Below, in pieces: positions 8,214-17,877 of a DNA stretch of 34,409 nt; positions within the stretch are counted from its first letter, which is position 1; each line of letters starts with the position of its first letter. The DNA lies in assembly GCA_035540755.1 (NCBI GenBank), contig DATLGD010000044.1, positions 1 through 34,409 of the forward strand. The letters are read 5' to 3'. The notes under the pieces are model-generated. The model was not told where the DNA came from and searched no databases. It was given only the letters and a program-made list of their open reading frames with translations. Origin of the DNA: DATLGD01 sp035540755 (GTDB lineage: Bacteria > Actinomycetota > Actinomycetes > Mycobacteriales > SCTD01). The position numbers and the translations under genes are program-made.

Positions 8214-9344
8214 GTGTGGGACCTCGTCGTCGTCGGTGCCGGCCCGGCCGGGGCGGCCGCGGCGCTGTCCGCCCTCCAGCTGCGCCCCGACGCCCGGGTC
8301 CTCCTGCTCGACCGGGCGGCCTTCCCGCGGGACAAGTCCTGCGGCGACGGCATCGCCCCGCACGCCGTCGACGAGCTGCGCCGCCTCGGCGTCGACGACG
8401 TCCTCACCGACCGGGTGCCGGTGCACCGGCTGCGGCTGCGGACCTCCCGGGGCACCGAGGTCTCGCGACCGCTGCGCCGGCCGGACCACGTGGTGCCCCG
8501 CGAGGTGTTCGACGCCCGCCTCGTCGAGCGGGCGGTGGCGCGCGGCGCCGTCCTCGCGCAGCACACCGTGCGGCGGCTCGAGGTGCGTCACGACGCCGTC
8601 GTCCTCGACCGGGAGGTGGGCGGGCGGGTCGTCGTCGGAGCCGACGGCGCGAACGGGGTCGTGCGGCGGCTGATCGGGGCGCCGCGCCAGCCGGCAGGGG
8701 CGACCGCCGTCGCCGTCCGCGGGTACGCGGACGCGCCGCCCGGGGAGCCCGAGCAGCTGATCCTCGTCGACGAGGAGGACTGGCCGTCCTACGCCTGGTC
8801 GTTTCCCGACGGCACCGGTCGGGCGAACGTCGGCTACGGCATGCTGCTCCCGGCGCTGCGGGCCAAGGACGCCGGTGGTCGCGAGGTGCTGCACGGACGG
8901 CTCGCCGAGCTGCTCCCGGACACCGCGCCGGAGCGGCTGGTCAGCCACCACCTGCCGCTGACGACGTCGCGGCCGCGGCAGCCCGACGGTCGGGTGCTGC
9001 TCGCCGGCGACGCGATGTCCCTGATCAACCCGCTGACCGGCGAGGGCATCTACTACGCGCTGCTGTCCGGCCGCCTGGCCGGGGCGGCCGCCCTCGCCGG
9101 TGCCGGCGCGGGCGCCCTCCACCGCGCCGACCTGCGCCGCGCCCTCGGCACCCACCTGCGGCACACGTCGGCCCTTGCGCGGCTGACGCAGCACCGCGGT
9201 GTCGTCGACGCCGGCGTCGCTGCGGCGGCACGCTCGCGACGGGCGTTCGACGCCTTCGTGGAGCTCGGGCTCGGCCGCGGCCTGGTCACGCCGGCGCTGC
9301 TCGGCGCCCTCGCCGCCGAGCTCGGCCGCCGCGCCCTGCGCTGA
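8214..9344 (+). CDS. Geranylgeranyl reductase family FAD-dependent oxidoreductase
   Basis: A 376-residue flavoprotein. The N-terminus is a Rossmann FAD site (VVVGAGPAGAAAA, residues 5-17), followed by DKSCGDGIAP (40-49), the DG motif (GADGANGVVRR, 142-152) and the GD motif with the family signature GDAMSLINPLTGEGI (265-279). These motifs place it with geranylgeranyl reductases, which hydrogenate isoprenoid chains of menaquinone, archaeal lipids or chlorophyll. In actinobacteria the closest known role is partial saturation of menaquinone side chains (MenJ type), but substrate cannot be told from sequence. No menaquinone gene lies nearby. It is a monocistronic plus-strand gene, divergent from trpS and convergent with DUF2505. 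The GTG start gives a family-typical N-terminus (MWDLVVVGAG). Confidence 0.88.
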   Translation: MWDLVVVGAGPAGAAAALSALQLRPDARVLLLDRAAFPRDKSCGDGIAPHAVDELRRLGVDDVLTDRVPVHRLRLRTSRGTEVSRPLRRPDHVVPREVFDARLVERAVARGAVLAQHTVRRLEVRHDAVVLDREVGGRVVVGADGANGVVRRLIGAPRQPAGATAVAVRGYADAPPGEPEQLILVDEEDWPSYAWSFPDGTGRANVGYGMLLPALRAKDAGGREVLHGRLAELLPDTAPERLVSHHLPLTTSRPRQPDGRVLLAGDAMSLINPLTGEGIYYALLSGRLAGAAALAGAGAGALHRADLRRALGTHLRHTSALARLTQHRGVVDAGVAAAARSRRAFDAFVELGLGRGLVTPALLGALAAELGRRALR

Positions 9345-9348
9345 CCGT

Positions 9349-9393
9349 GCGTCCGTCTGGAGACACACCAGCCCCGCGGGCGGCGCCGGACGC
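9349..9393. terminator. Weak hairpin between convergent genes
   Basis: GCGTCCG (9349-9355) can pair with CGGACGC (9387-9393) across a 31-nt loop, in the gap between the flavoprotein stop and the DUF2505 stop. There is no T tract and the loop is long, so this is only a weak terminator candidate. Confidence 0.3.
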
Positions 9394-9402
9394 AGCGAGC
9401 GG

Positions 9403-9897
9403 TCAGGCCGGCAGGGCGCCGCGCAGGACCGCGGCCTCCTTGGCGGCGAGCTTCTCGACCATGCCGGCGATGAAGCTCTCGGCCCTGCCACCGACCAGCG
9501 GCACCTTCACCGTGACCTCGCCCTCGATGACGTAGCGGCTGCCGGTCGGCGTCGGCTCGAGCCGCATGGTGCCGCCGAGGGTCGCCGGAGCACCGGGGAT
9601 GTCGACGCGCCAGGTGCCGCTGCGCGTCTCCCCGTGGGGTGGCCCCCAGGCGTCGGTCTGGACGACCCGGCCGTCCTGCGGCAGGAAGCGCTCGAGGAAC
9701 CCCGGGACGCCCGCGGGGAGCTCCCGCGACACGACCAGCGTGACGCCGCCGTCCGGCGTCACGTCGCGGCGGACGACGCGGCTGCCGTCGTGCAGCGCCT
9801 CGTCCTTGCGGGCTGCCCAGCTCTCGTCGGAGAGCACACCGAAGACGGTCTCCACGTCGCCGCTGGTCTGCTGCTCGCTGCGGACCGATCTGCTCAT
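9403..9897 (-). CDS. DUF2505 domain-containing protein
   Basis: A 164-residue soluble protein matching DUF2505, an actinobacterial family with an expected START/SRPBCC-like lipid- or ligand-binding fold. Recognisable pieces are the N-terminal region around VETVFGVLSDESWAARK, a middle block with VPGFLERFLP and VVQTDAWGP, GTWRVDIPGAPATLGGTMRLEP, and the C-terminal helix FIAGMVEKLAAKEA. No catalytic motif is visible. The ATG overlaps the stop of the upstream CNNM/CBS gene by 4 nt (ATGA), so the two are co-translated from the promoter near 11270. Function is unknown; the coupling suggests a membrane- or lipid-related partner role, which is inference. Confidence 0.88.
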   Translation of the reverse strand: MSRSVRSEQQTSGDVETVFGVLSDESWAARKDEALHDGSRVVRRDVTPDGGVTLVVSRELPAGVPGFLERFLPQDGRVVQTDAWGPPHGETRSGTWRVDIPGAPATLGGTMRLEPTPTGSRYVIEGEVTVKVPLVGGRAESFIAGMVEKLAAKEAAVLRGALPA

Positions 9898-11210
9898 GCG
9901 TCGTCCTCCTGGGTTTGCGGGGCAGCGTCGGGATGGACCAGCGGGGTCACCCGGATGCGGGCGGCCCGGCGGCCGTCGAGCTCGGTGACCTCCAGCCGGT
10001 GGCCGTCGACCTCGACGGCGTCGCCGACGCGCGGCACGTGGCCCAGGCAGGCCATGACGTAACCGGCGAGGGTCTCGTAGGGGCCGTCCGGCAGCGTGAC
10101 GCCGGTGGCCTCCGCGACCTCGTCGAGGTTGAGCAGCCCGTCGGCCTCGATCTCTCCACCGGGAAAGCGCAGCGGGTCGTCGTCGCCGGCGTCGTACTCG
10201 TCGCGGATCTCGCCGATGACCTCCTCGATGAGGTCCTCGAGCGTCGCGATGCCGGCGGTGCCGCCGTACTCGTCGACCACGATCGCCAGGTGGTGGCCCT
10301 CGCGGCGCATCTCCGACAGGGCCGGCAGGACCTTCTTCGACCCCGGCATCAGCTTCACGTCGCGGCAGACGTCGGCGACCTTGAGGCCGCGCGCCTTGGC
10401 CGGCGGCATGAACAGGTCGCGCACGTGCACGAAGCCGAGGATGTCGTCCTGCGAGTCGCGGGCGACCGGGTACCGGGAGTGCGGCTGCTCGGCGGTGACC
10501 TTCATCGCCCGCGCAACGGTCATCGACGCGTCGAGGAAGGCCACCTCGGTGCGCGGGATCATCACCTCGCGCAGCTGCCGCTCACCGGCGGCGAACACCT
10601 CGTCGATGAGCTTGCGCTCGTCGCTGGTGAGCGACTCGTGCGCCGCCACCAGCCCCCGCAGCTCGTCCTCCGTGATCGCCTCGCGCTCGGCGGTGGGGTC
10701 GCCGCCGAGCAGGCGCACCACGAGGTCGGTGCTCTTGCTCAGCAGCCAGATCACCGGTCGGACGAGGGTGGCCAGCCGGTCGACCAGCGGCGCCAGCCAC
10801 TGCGCGACGGCCTCCGAGCGCTGCAGCGCCAGCCGCTTCGGCACCAGCTCGCCGAGCACCAGCGAGACGTAGGTGATGGCGAGCACCACGAGCACGAACG
10901 CCAGCCCGTCGGCGAGCCCGCGGGCCATGCCGAGGTCCTCGAAGACGTCCCCCACCGGCTCCGCGAGCCGGGACGCGCCGAACGCCGCGGACAGGAACCC
11001 GGCGAGCGTGACGCCGATCTGCACCGCGGCGAGGAACCGGTTCGGGTTGGCGAACAGCTTCTGCACCCGCTGCCCGCGCCGGCCGCGCTCGGCCATGCCC
11101 TTGACCTGGCTCTCGCGCAGCGAGACCACCGAGATCTCCGCGGCCGAGAACACCCCGCCGACGAGCGCGAAGGCCAGGACCACCAGGAGGTTGAGCAGGT
11201 TCTCGTTCAC
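9894..11210 (-). CDS. CNNM / HlyC-CorC family transporter with CBS pair
   Basis: A 438-residue membrane protein. The N-terminal DUF21/CNNM domain (about 1-190) has 3-4 helices with FSAAEISVVSLRESQ and LGELVPKRLALQR. A CBS pair follows (about 205-335), with VMIPRTEVAFLDA and the signature EYGGTAGIATLEDLIEEVIGEI. The C-terminal CorC_HlyC domain (about 345-425) contains the FPGGEIEADGLLNLDEV stretch. Such proteins are linked to divalent cation (Mg/Co) homeostasis; the older hemolysin label is historical. The GTG start has no Shine-Dalgarno sequence. Instead it overlaps by 4 nt (GTGA) the stop of a 17-codon leaderless ORF (11207-11260), so translation probably depends on coupling. The 3' end overlaps DUF2505. 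The product family is clear; transported ion and direction are not. Confidence 0.92.
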   Translation of the reverse strand: MNENLLNLLVVLAFALVGGVFSAAEISVVSLRESQVKGMAERGRRGQRVQKLFANPNRFLAAVQIGVTLAGFLSAAFGASRLAEPVGDVFEDLGMARGLADGLAFVLVVLAITYVSLVLGELVPKRLALQRSEAVAQWLAPLVDRLATLVRPVIWLLSKSTDLVVRLLGGDPTAEREAITEDELRGLVAAHESLTSDERKLIDEVFAAGERQLREVMIPRTEVAFLDASMTVARAMKVTAEQPHSRYPVARDSQDDILGFVHVRDLFMPPAKARGLKVADVCRDVKLMPGSKKVLPALSEMRREGHHLAIVVDEYGGTAGIATLEDLIEEVIGEIRDEYDAGDDDPLRFPGGEIEADGLLNLDEVAEATGVTLPDGPYETLAGYVMACLGHVPRVGDAVEVDGHRLEVTELDGRRAARIRVTPLVHPDAAPQTQEDDA

Positions 11211-11260
11211 GGCGCGCCGCCCGCACGGCGACGCGCCCCGCTACTGCAGGAGCTGTCCAC
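11207..11260 (-). CDS. Leaderless 17-codon upstream ORF
   Basis: A GTG at 11260 sits 7 nt after a TACCCT -10 box, the classic leaderless arrangement. It opens an 18-codon frame (MDSSCSSGARRRAGGAP, then stop). The TGA overlaps the GTG of the CNNM/CBS gene (GTGA). That gene has no ribosome-binding site of its own, so ribosomes finishing the short frame are likely to re-initiate on it. The peptide is Ser- and Arg-rich with one Cys and has no recognised family. Leaderless short ORFs are known to be common in mycobacteria and some are regulatory; here the role is inferred from position only. Confidence 0.5.
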   Translation of the reverse strand: MDSSCSSGARRRAGGAP

Positions 11261-11267
11261 GGCGACC

Positions 11268-11273
11268 AGGGTA
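11268..11273 (-). promoter_or_regulatory. -10 box (TACCCT) of the uORF-CNNM-DUF2505 operon
   Basis: On the minus strand TACCCT precedes GGTCGCC and then GTG. The same hexamer is found before folD, mdh and sucC in this window. It would set the transcript start at or next to the GTG at 11260. Confidence 0.55.
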
Positions 11274-11304
11274 CGGACGGGGCGGCCGGAGGTCGCCGGG
11301 CCGG

Positions 11305-12408
11305 TCACAGCCGCCCGGACCGCGCGAGCGGGACCAGCCGTGCGGCCAGCAGCGCCGCCAGCGCGGCCGCGACCAGGACCTGCGCGGTGCCCGTGCCCGC
11401 TCCTGCGGCGCGCGTGACGACGAACGGCGCGGCGAAGCCCAGGTAGGCGCAGGTGTAGAAGACGCCGGTCAGCGCGCCCCGTCGCGCTGCCGGGGCGAGG
11501 CGCACCACGACCGACAGCCCGCCCGCCAGCGACCACCCGCTGCCGGCGCCGAGCAGGGCCGACGCCGGCAGCAGCCAGACCCACGAGCCGGTGGCCGTGG
11601 CAACCGCCGCGAGGGCGAACCCCGCCGCGCCGCACCCGGCCGCAGCCACCGCCGTCCACGAGCCGAGCCGGCGCTGCCACGGGGCCACCACGGCGCCGGT
11701 GCCCAGCGTCAGGCCGGCCACCACGCCGGCGGCGAGCACGCCGTCGCCCGGCAGCGGGACCAGCAGCGGCAGCGCCGCCGCCACCGTCGCCGGAAAGGCG
11801 TAGACGCAGACCGCCACCGGCGCCAGGGCGGTGATCAGCAGCAGACCGCTGCCCGGTGGCAGCACGCTCGGCGGCGCCCCCTCGGTGCCCTCGGCCGCCG
11901 CGGCCCGCCCAGGCGCCGTCTCCCGCACGTCGCGCAGGGCCACGACGGCCACGCCGACCAGCGCGGCGTGCAGCAGGTAGGGCAGCAGCAGCGGTCCGGG
12001 CAGCAGCACGGCCACGACCGCGGAGACGAACGGACCGGCCGCGAAGCCCCCGGCCAGGCAGACCGTCGCCCGGCGCCCGGCCGCGTCCTGCTCGCCGTCG
12101 AGCGCGCACAGGTCGGTCAGCCAGGCGCTGCCGGCGGTGAACACGACCCCGCTCACCAGGCCCTGCAGCAGCCGGGCGAGCAGCAGCAGCGCGTACGAGT
12201 CGGCGGCGAGCACGAAGACCAGTGAGGCCAGGCCTGCTGCGGCCGCCGCGGGCAGGACCAGCCGTCGACGGCCGAGCCGGTCCGACAGCGGCCCGGAGGC
12301 CAGCAGCGACGGCGCCAGTCCGGCGGCGTACACGCCGAACACCAGCGCCGTGGCAGGGGCCGACAGGTCGAGCCGGTCGCGGTAGAGCAGCAGCAGCGGG
12401 GTCGACAC
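11305..12408 (-). CDS. MFS transporter with uncertain N-terminus
   Basis: The open frame from GTG 12408 gives 367 residues with about 11 hydrophobic helices and the MFS loop signature GPLSDRLGRRR after the second helix. The residues encoded just upstream in the same frame (RWWRAAFALFAVACGTN) look like the missing first helix, so 12408 is probably not the true start. No ATG, GTG or TTG exists in that frame between 12408 and 12500; only CTG at 12489 or 12435 is available. An ATG at 12457, with GGAGG 11 nt upstream, is one base out of frame. Either the gene uses CTG, or there is a frameshift or sequence error near 12430-12457. It lies directly downstream of icd on the same strand. Substrate unknown; drug efflux is a common role in this subgroup. 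Confidence 0.8.
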   Translation of the reverse strand: MSTPLLLLYRDRLDLSAPATALVFGVYAAGLAPSLLASGPLSDRLGRRRLVLPAAAAAGLASLVFVLAADSYALLLLARLLQGLVSGVVFTAGSAWLTDLCALDGEQDAAGRRATVCLAGGFAAGPFVSAVVAVLLPGPLLLPYLLHAALVGVAVVALRDVRETAPGRAAAAEGTEGAPPSVLPPGSGLLLITALAPVAVCVYAFPATVAAALPLLVPLPGDGVLAAGVVAGLTLGTGAVVAPWQRRLGSWTAVAAAGCGAAGFALAAVATATGSWVWLLPASALLGAGSGWSLAGGLSVVVRLAPAARRGALTGVFYTCAYLGFAAPFVVTRAAGAGTGTAQVLVAAALAALLAARLVPLARSGRL

Positions 12409-12496
12409 GTTCGTCCCGCAGGCGACCGCGAACAGCGCGAAGGCCGCGCGCCACCATCGGGCGCGCGACCTCCGAGCAGGTCCGGTCAGTGCCGGG

Positions 12497-14712
<2,216 letters not shown>

Positions 14713-14713
<1 letters not shown>

Positions 14714-15702
14714 CAGATCAGGCCGAGCGACCGGACGGCGTCGCGCTCCTCGACCAGCTCCTGCACGGAGGCGTCGATCTTCCCGCGCGAGAACTCGTCG
14801 ACCTCGAGGCCCTGCACGATCGTCCACTCGCCGTTCTCCGAGGTGCACGGGAACGAGGAGATGAGGCCCTCGGGGACGCCGTAGGAGCCGTCGGACGGGA
14901 TCGCCGCCGAGGTCCAGTCGCCCTCGACGGTGCCGTTCACCCAGTCGAAGACGTGGTCGATGGCGGCGTTGGCGGCCGACGCCGCCGACGACGCGCCGCG
15001 TGCCTCGATGATGGCGGCCCCGCGCTTGGCGACGGTCGGGATGAACGTCTCCTTCAGCCAGCTGTCGTCGCCGACGACCTCGGCGGCGCTCCTGCCGCCG
15101 ATCGTGGCCTGCGACCAGTCCGGGTACTGCGTGGCGGAGTGGTTGCCCCAGATCGTCAGCCGCTTGATCTCGCTGACCGGGCTGCCGGTCTTCTTGGCCA
15201 GCTGCGACAGCGCGCGGTTGTGGTCGAGCCGGGTCATGGCGGTGAAGCGCTCGGCCGGCACGTCCGGCGCGTGCGCCGAGGCGATGAGGGCGTTGGTGTT
15301 GGCCGGGTTGCCGACCACGAGCACCCGGACGTCGTCGGCGGCGCCGGCGTTGATCGCCTCGCCCTGCGGCCGGAAGATGCCGCCGTTGGCCTCGAGCAGG
15401 TCGCCGCGCTCCATGCCCTTGGTGCGCGGGCGGGCGCCGACGAGCAGGGCGACGTTGACGCCGTCGAACGCCGTGGTCGCGTCGTCGGTGATGTCGATGC
15501 CGGCCAGCAGCGGGAAGGCGCAGTCGTCGAGCTCCATCGCGGTGCCCTCGGCCGCCTGCAGCGCCGGCGGGATCTCCAGCAGGCGCAGGCGGACCGGGGT
15601 GTCCGGGCCGAGCAGCTGTCCGGACGCGATGCGGAACAGCAGCGCGTAGCCGATCTGACCGGCGGCGCCGGTGACGGTGACGTTGACGGGGCTCTGAGCC
15701 AT
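14713..15702 (-). CDS. mdh: Malate dehydrogenase
   Basis: A 329-residue NAD-dependent malate dehydrogenase that converts malate to oxaloacetate in the TCA cycle. The nucleotide site TGAAGQIGYALLFRIASG is at 11-28. The substrate-binding arginines are in ARPRTKGMERGDLL (Arg92, Arg98) and near Asp160 and Arg163. The catalytic His188 is in IWGNHSATQYPD. Length and motifs fit the group of malate dehydrogenases resembling the cytosolic type. The ATG at 15702 is preferred to the far-upstream ATG at 15831, because family members start right before the glycine-rich loop. A TACCCT -10 box about 70 nt upstream gives it its own promoter. icd follows with a one-base overlap, and DUF3017 is the upstream neighbour, as in many actinobacteria. 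Confidence 0.97.
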
Positions 15703-15777
15703 GTGCGGGGGACCTCGCTGTCCTGGGGGCACTGCTTCGACCATGGGGACGGCGCCGCGACGGCGCCCGACGGCGTC

Positions 15778-15783
15778 AGGGTA
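15778..15783 (-). promoter_or_regulatory. -10 box (TACCCT) for mdh-icd
   Basis: TACCCT on the minus strand would start transcription near 15771, giving a leader of about 69 nt. The leader contains repeated GGCGCC palindromes (around 15750-15768) that could fold. No convincing -35 box was seen. Confidence 0.45.
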
Positions 15784-15870
15784 CGAGGGCCGCCGGGGCC
15801 GGGCGGAACTGCCCCCGACGGCGCTCACCACGCGCCGGCGCCCCTGCTCTGCCCAGCGGTGCCGGAGCGG

Positions 15871-16134
15871 TCAGGGCGCCGGCACGGACGAGGCGAGCAC
15901 CACCAGGGCCGCCCCGAGACCGAGCAGCAGGGTCACGTCGAGGCGGCGGGACCGCACCGCGAGCAGGCCCGCCCGGCGGGCGGGGAGCACGAGCCGCAGG
16001 ACGCCGGCGAGCAGCACCCCCGCACCCATGACGACGGCGCCGGGCCGCCACGCGCCGGCCGCGGCGACGCCCAGGCCGGCACCTCCCACGACGAGCACGG
16101 CGGCGAAGGGCAGCTGACGTCCGCGTCCGGGCAC
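15871..16134 (-). CDS. DUF3017 small membrane protein
   Basis: An 87-residue protein with three hydrophobic segments and a basic loop (LPARRAGLLAVRSRRLD), matching DUF3017. The family has no known function, but in actinobacteria it typically sits between folD and mdh, as here. A much longer open frame begins at 16305. The GTG at 16134 is preferred because TACGGT lies exactly 6 nt upstream, a leaderless arrangement, and because the family begins close to RQLPFAAVLV. The longer frame would also run into the divergent FHA gene. The chosen start gives MPGRGRQLPF. Confidence 0.8.
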   Translation of the reverse strand: MPGRGRQLPFAAVLVVGGAGLGVAAAGAWRPGAVVMGAGVLLAGVLRLVLPARRAGLLAVRSRRLDVTLLLGLGAALVVLASSVPAP

Positions 16135-16140
16135 CGCGAC

Positions 16141-16146
16141 ACCGTA
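16141..16146 (-). promoter_or_regulatory. Leaderless promoter -10 (TACGGT) for DUF3017
   Basis: On the minus strand TACGGT, then GTCGCG, then the GTG start. The hexamer fits TANNNT and the 6-nt gap matches the MFS promoter at 3948. It decides the start of the DUF3017 gene. Confidence 0.5.
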
Positions 16147-16297
16147 GTGACCGGCGCCGGAGGCCGCGGCCACCCGGTCACGGCGCGTCACCACGAGCGG
16201 GTGGCCGCAGGTCAGCGGGGTGTAGTGCCGGACCCCTCGGGTAGCCCAAGCGGCGACGCACCTGCCGCCTGTCTCGCCCTCTGGAGGACGACGCCCC

Positions 16298-16909
16298 GTG
16301 GACACGCCTCACCTCCGGCTGGAGGAGACCGGCGAGTGCTTCCCGCTGCGGCCGGACATCACGACGGTCGGGCGGGGCGCGGGCATCGACATCGCCCTCG
16401 AGGACCCGACGGTCAGCCGCCTGCACGCCGAGATCGTGCAGCGCGGGCCGCACTACTACGTCGCCGACCTCGGGCTGTCGGTGAACGGCACCCGGGTCAA
16501 CGGGCGCCCGATCGGCCGCCGGCTGCTCGCCCAGGGCGATGTCATCACCTTCGGCGCCGCTCGCACCCGGGCCGGTGGCCTCGCCGTCACCAGCGACGAC
16601 GCCGACACCGCCGAGATGCGCCGGATCGCCGCGCCGGAGCTCACCCGGCGCGAGGTGCAGGTGCTGTCGGCGCTGTGCCGTCCCGCCCTGCAGCAGGACG
16701 CGTTCGTCTCGCCGGCCACCGCCAGGGAGATCGCCGACGAGCTCGTCGTCACCGAGGCCGCGGTCAAGCAGCACCTGCTGCGCCTGTACGGCAAGTTCCA
16801 CATCGACGAGGGCGTGAACCGGCGGACCCGGCTCGCCAACGAGGTGCTCAGCAGCGGCGTCGTGCGCCCGCTGCCGGTCGACCCCGCCCCGGAGCTGCGC
16901 GCGGGCTGA
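16298..16909 (+). CDS. FHA domain protein with LuxR/GerE-type DNA-binding domain
   Basis: A 203-residue protein in two parts. Residues 1-95 form an FHA domain: GRGAGIDI (25-32), the phosphothreonine-binding Ser40-Arg41 and His43 in TVSRLHAEI, and NGTRVNG (63-69). Residues about 114-185 look like a LuxR/GerE helix-turn-helix: LTRREVQVLSALC, AREIADELVVTEAAVKQHLLRLYGKFHI. The combination suggests a transcription factor whose activity depends on binding a phosphothreonine partner, such as a Ser/Thr protein kinase substrate; no kinase gene is in the window. GTG start with GGAGG (16283-16287) 10 nt upstream. It is inserted on the opposite strand between folD and DUF3017, which are usually adjacent. 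Confidence 0.85.
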   Translation: MDTPHLRLEETGECFPLRPDITTVGRGAGIDIALEDPTVSRLHAEIVQRGPHYYVADLGLSVNGTRVNGRPIGRRLLAQGDVITFGAARTRAGGLAVTSDDADTAEMRRIAAPELTRREVQVLSALCRPALQQDAFVSPATAREIADELVVTEAAVKQHLLRLYGKFHIDEGVNRRTRLANEVLSSGVVRPLPVDPAPELRAG

Positions 16910-16932
16910 CCGTCCGCTCGGGCCGGTCAGCC
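16904..16932. terminator. Bidirectional hairpin containing both stop codons (FHA gene / folD)
   Basis: GGCTGACCG (16904-16912) and CGGTCAGCC (16924-16932) form a perfect 9-bp stem with an 11-nt loop. The left arm contains the TGA of the FHA gene and the right arm contains the complement of the folD TGA. No T tract follows, which is common for actinobacterial terminators. Confidence 0.6.
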
Positions 16933-17778
16933 GAGCGAGCGCTCGGCCGCCTCGACGACGTTCGACAGCAGCATGGCCCGGGTCATCGGGCCGACCCCGC
17001 CTGGCATCGGCGCGAGGTGCCCGGCCACCTCGCGGACGGCGGGGTCGACGTCGCCCACCAGCCCGGACTCGGTGCGGGTGATGCCGACGTCGAGCACGGC
17101 GGCGCCGGGCCGGACCATGTCGGCGCGCACCAGGCCCGGCACGCCGGCCGCGGCGATGACGACGTCGGCCCGGCGCACCGCGGCCTCCAGGTCGCGGGTG
17201 CCGGTGTGGCACAGCGTCACCGTCGCGTTCTCCGACCGCCTCGTGAGCAGGAGCCCGATCGGGCGGCCGACGGTGACGCCGCGGCCGATGACGGTCACCT
17301 CGGCGCCTGGCAGCGTGACGTCGTAGCGGCGCAGCAGCTCCACGCAGCCGCGCGGCGTGCACGGCAGCGGGCCGTCCTCACCGAGCACCAGCCGGCCGAG
17401 GTTCATGGGGTGCAGGCCGTCGGCGTCCTTGTCCGGATCCATGGCGGCGAGGACCGCGCCGGCGTCGAGCCCCTTCGGCAGGGGCAGCTGGACGATGTAG
17501 CCGGTGCAGGCGGGGTCGGCGTTCAGCTCCGCGACGACGTCGAGCACGTCCTGCTGGCTGGCCGTGGAGGGCAGCTCGCGGCTGATGCTGGCGATGCCGA
17601 CCTCGGCGCAGTCGCGGTGCTTGCCGGCGACGTAGGAGTGCGAGCCGGGATCGTCGCCGACCAGGACCGTGCCGAGCCCGGGCGTCACCCCCCGCTCGCG
17701 GAGGGCGCTCACCCGCTCGGTGAGCTCGGCGCGGATCGCCGCGCTGGTGGCCTTGCCGTCGAGGAGGGTCGCCGTCAC
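16927..17778 (-). CDS. folD: Bifunctional methylene-THF dehydrogenase / methenyl-THF cyclohydrolase
   Basis: A 283-residue enzyme that interconverts 5,10-methylene-THF and 10-formyl-THF, the formyl donor for PurN and PurH encoded just downstream on the same strand scale. Key residues: Tyr49 and Lys53 in SYVAGKHRDC, Gln98 in VQLPLPKG, Asp120 in PDKDADGLHP, and the NADP loop GRGVTVGRP (165-173). The C-terminus APMPGGVGPMTRAML is the second FolD signature. The GTG at 17778 is chosen over longer frames because a TACCCT -10 box lies 7 nt upstream and the resulting MTATLLDGKAT start is family-typical. The 3' end faces the FHA gene across a shared hairpin. Confidence 0.97.
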   Translation of the reverse strand: MTATLLDGKATSAAIRAELTERVSALRERGVTPGLGTVLVGDDPGSHSYVAGKHRDCAEVGIASISRELPSTASQQDVLDVVAELNADPACTGYIVQLPLPKGLDAGAVLAAMDPDKDADGLHPMNLGRLVLGEDGPLPCTPRGCVELLRRYDVTLPGAEVTVIGRGVTVGRPIGLLLTRRSENATVTLCHTGTRDLEAAVRRADVVIAAAGVPGLVRADMVRPGAAVLDVGITRTESGLVGDVDPAVREVAGHLAPMPGGVGPMTRAMLLSNVVEAAERSLG

Positions 17779-17785
17779 GGGGCCG

Positions 17786-17791
17786 AGGGTA
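17786..17791 (-). promoter_or_regulatory. Leaderless promoter -10 (TACCCT) for folD
   Basis: On the minus strand TACCCT is followed by CGGCCCC and the GTG start of folD, with no ribosome-binding site. Same hexamer as upstream of mdh, sucC and the CNNM operon. Confidence 0.55.
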
Positions 17792-17877
17792 GTGGCGGAG
17801 GAGGACGCGGCCGTGCGTGCCGTGGTGCGAGGTCCCTCCTGCCCGGGGAACACTCCTGACGGACGCCAGGAGGCACC

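Noticed and set aside
14953..17859. 968-codon plus-strand frame
   Set aside because: Runs antisense or out of frame through mdh, DUF3017, the FHA gene and folD; typical high-GC artefact.
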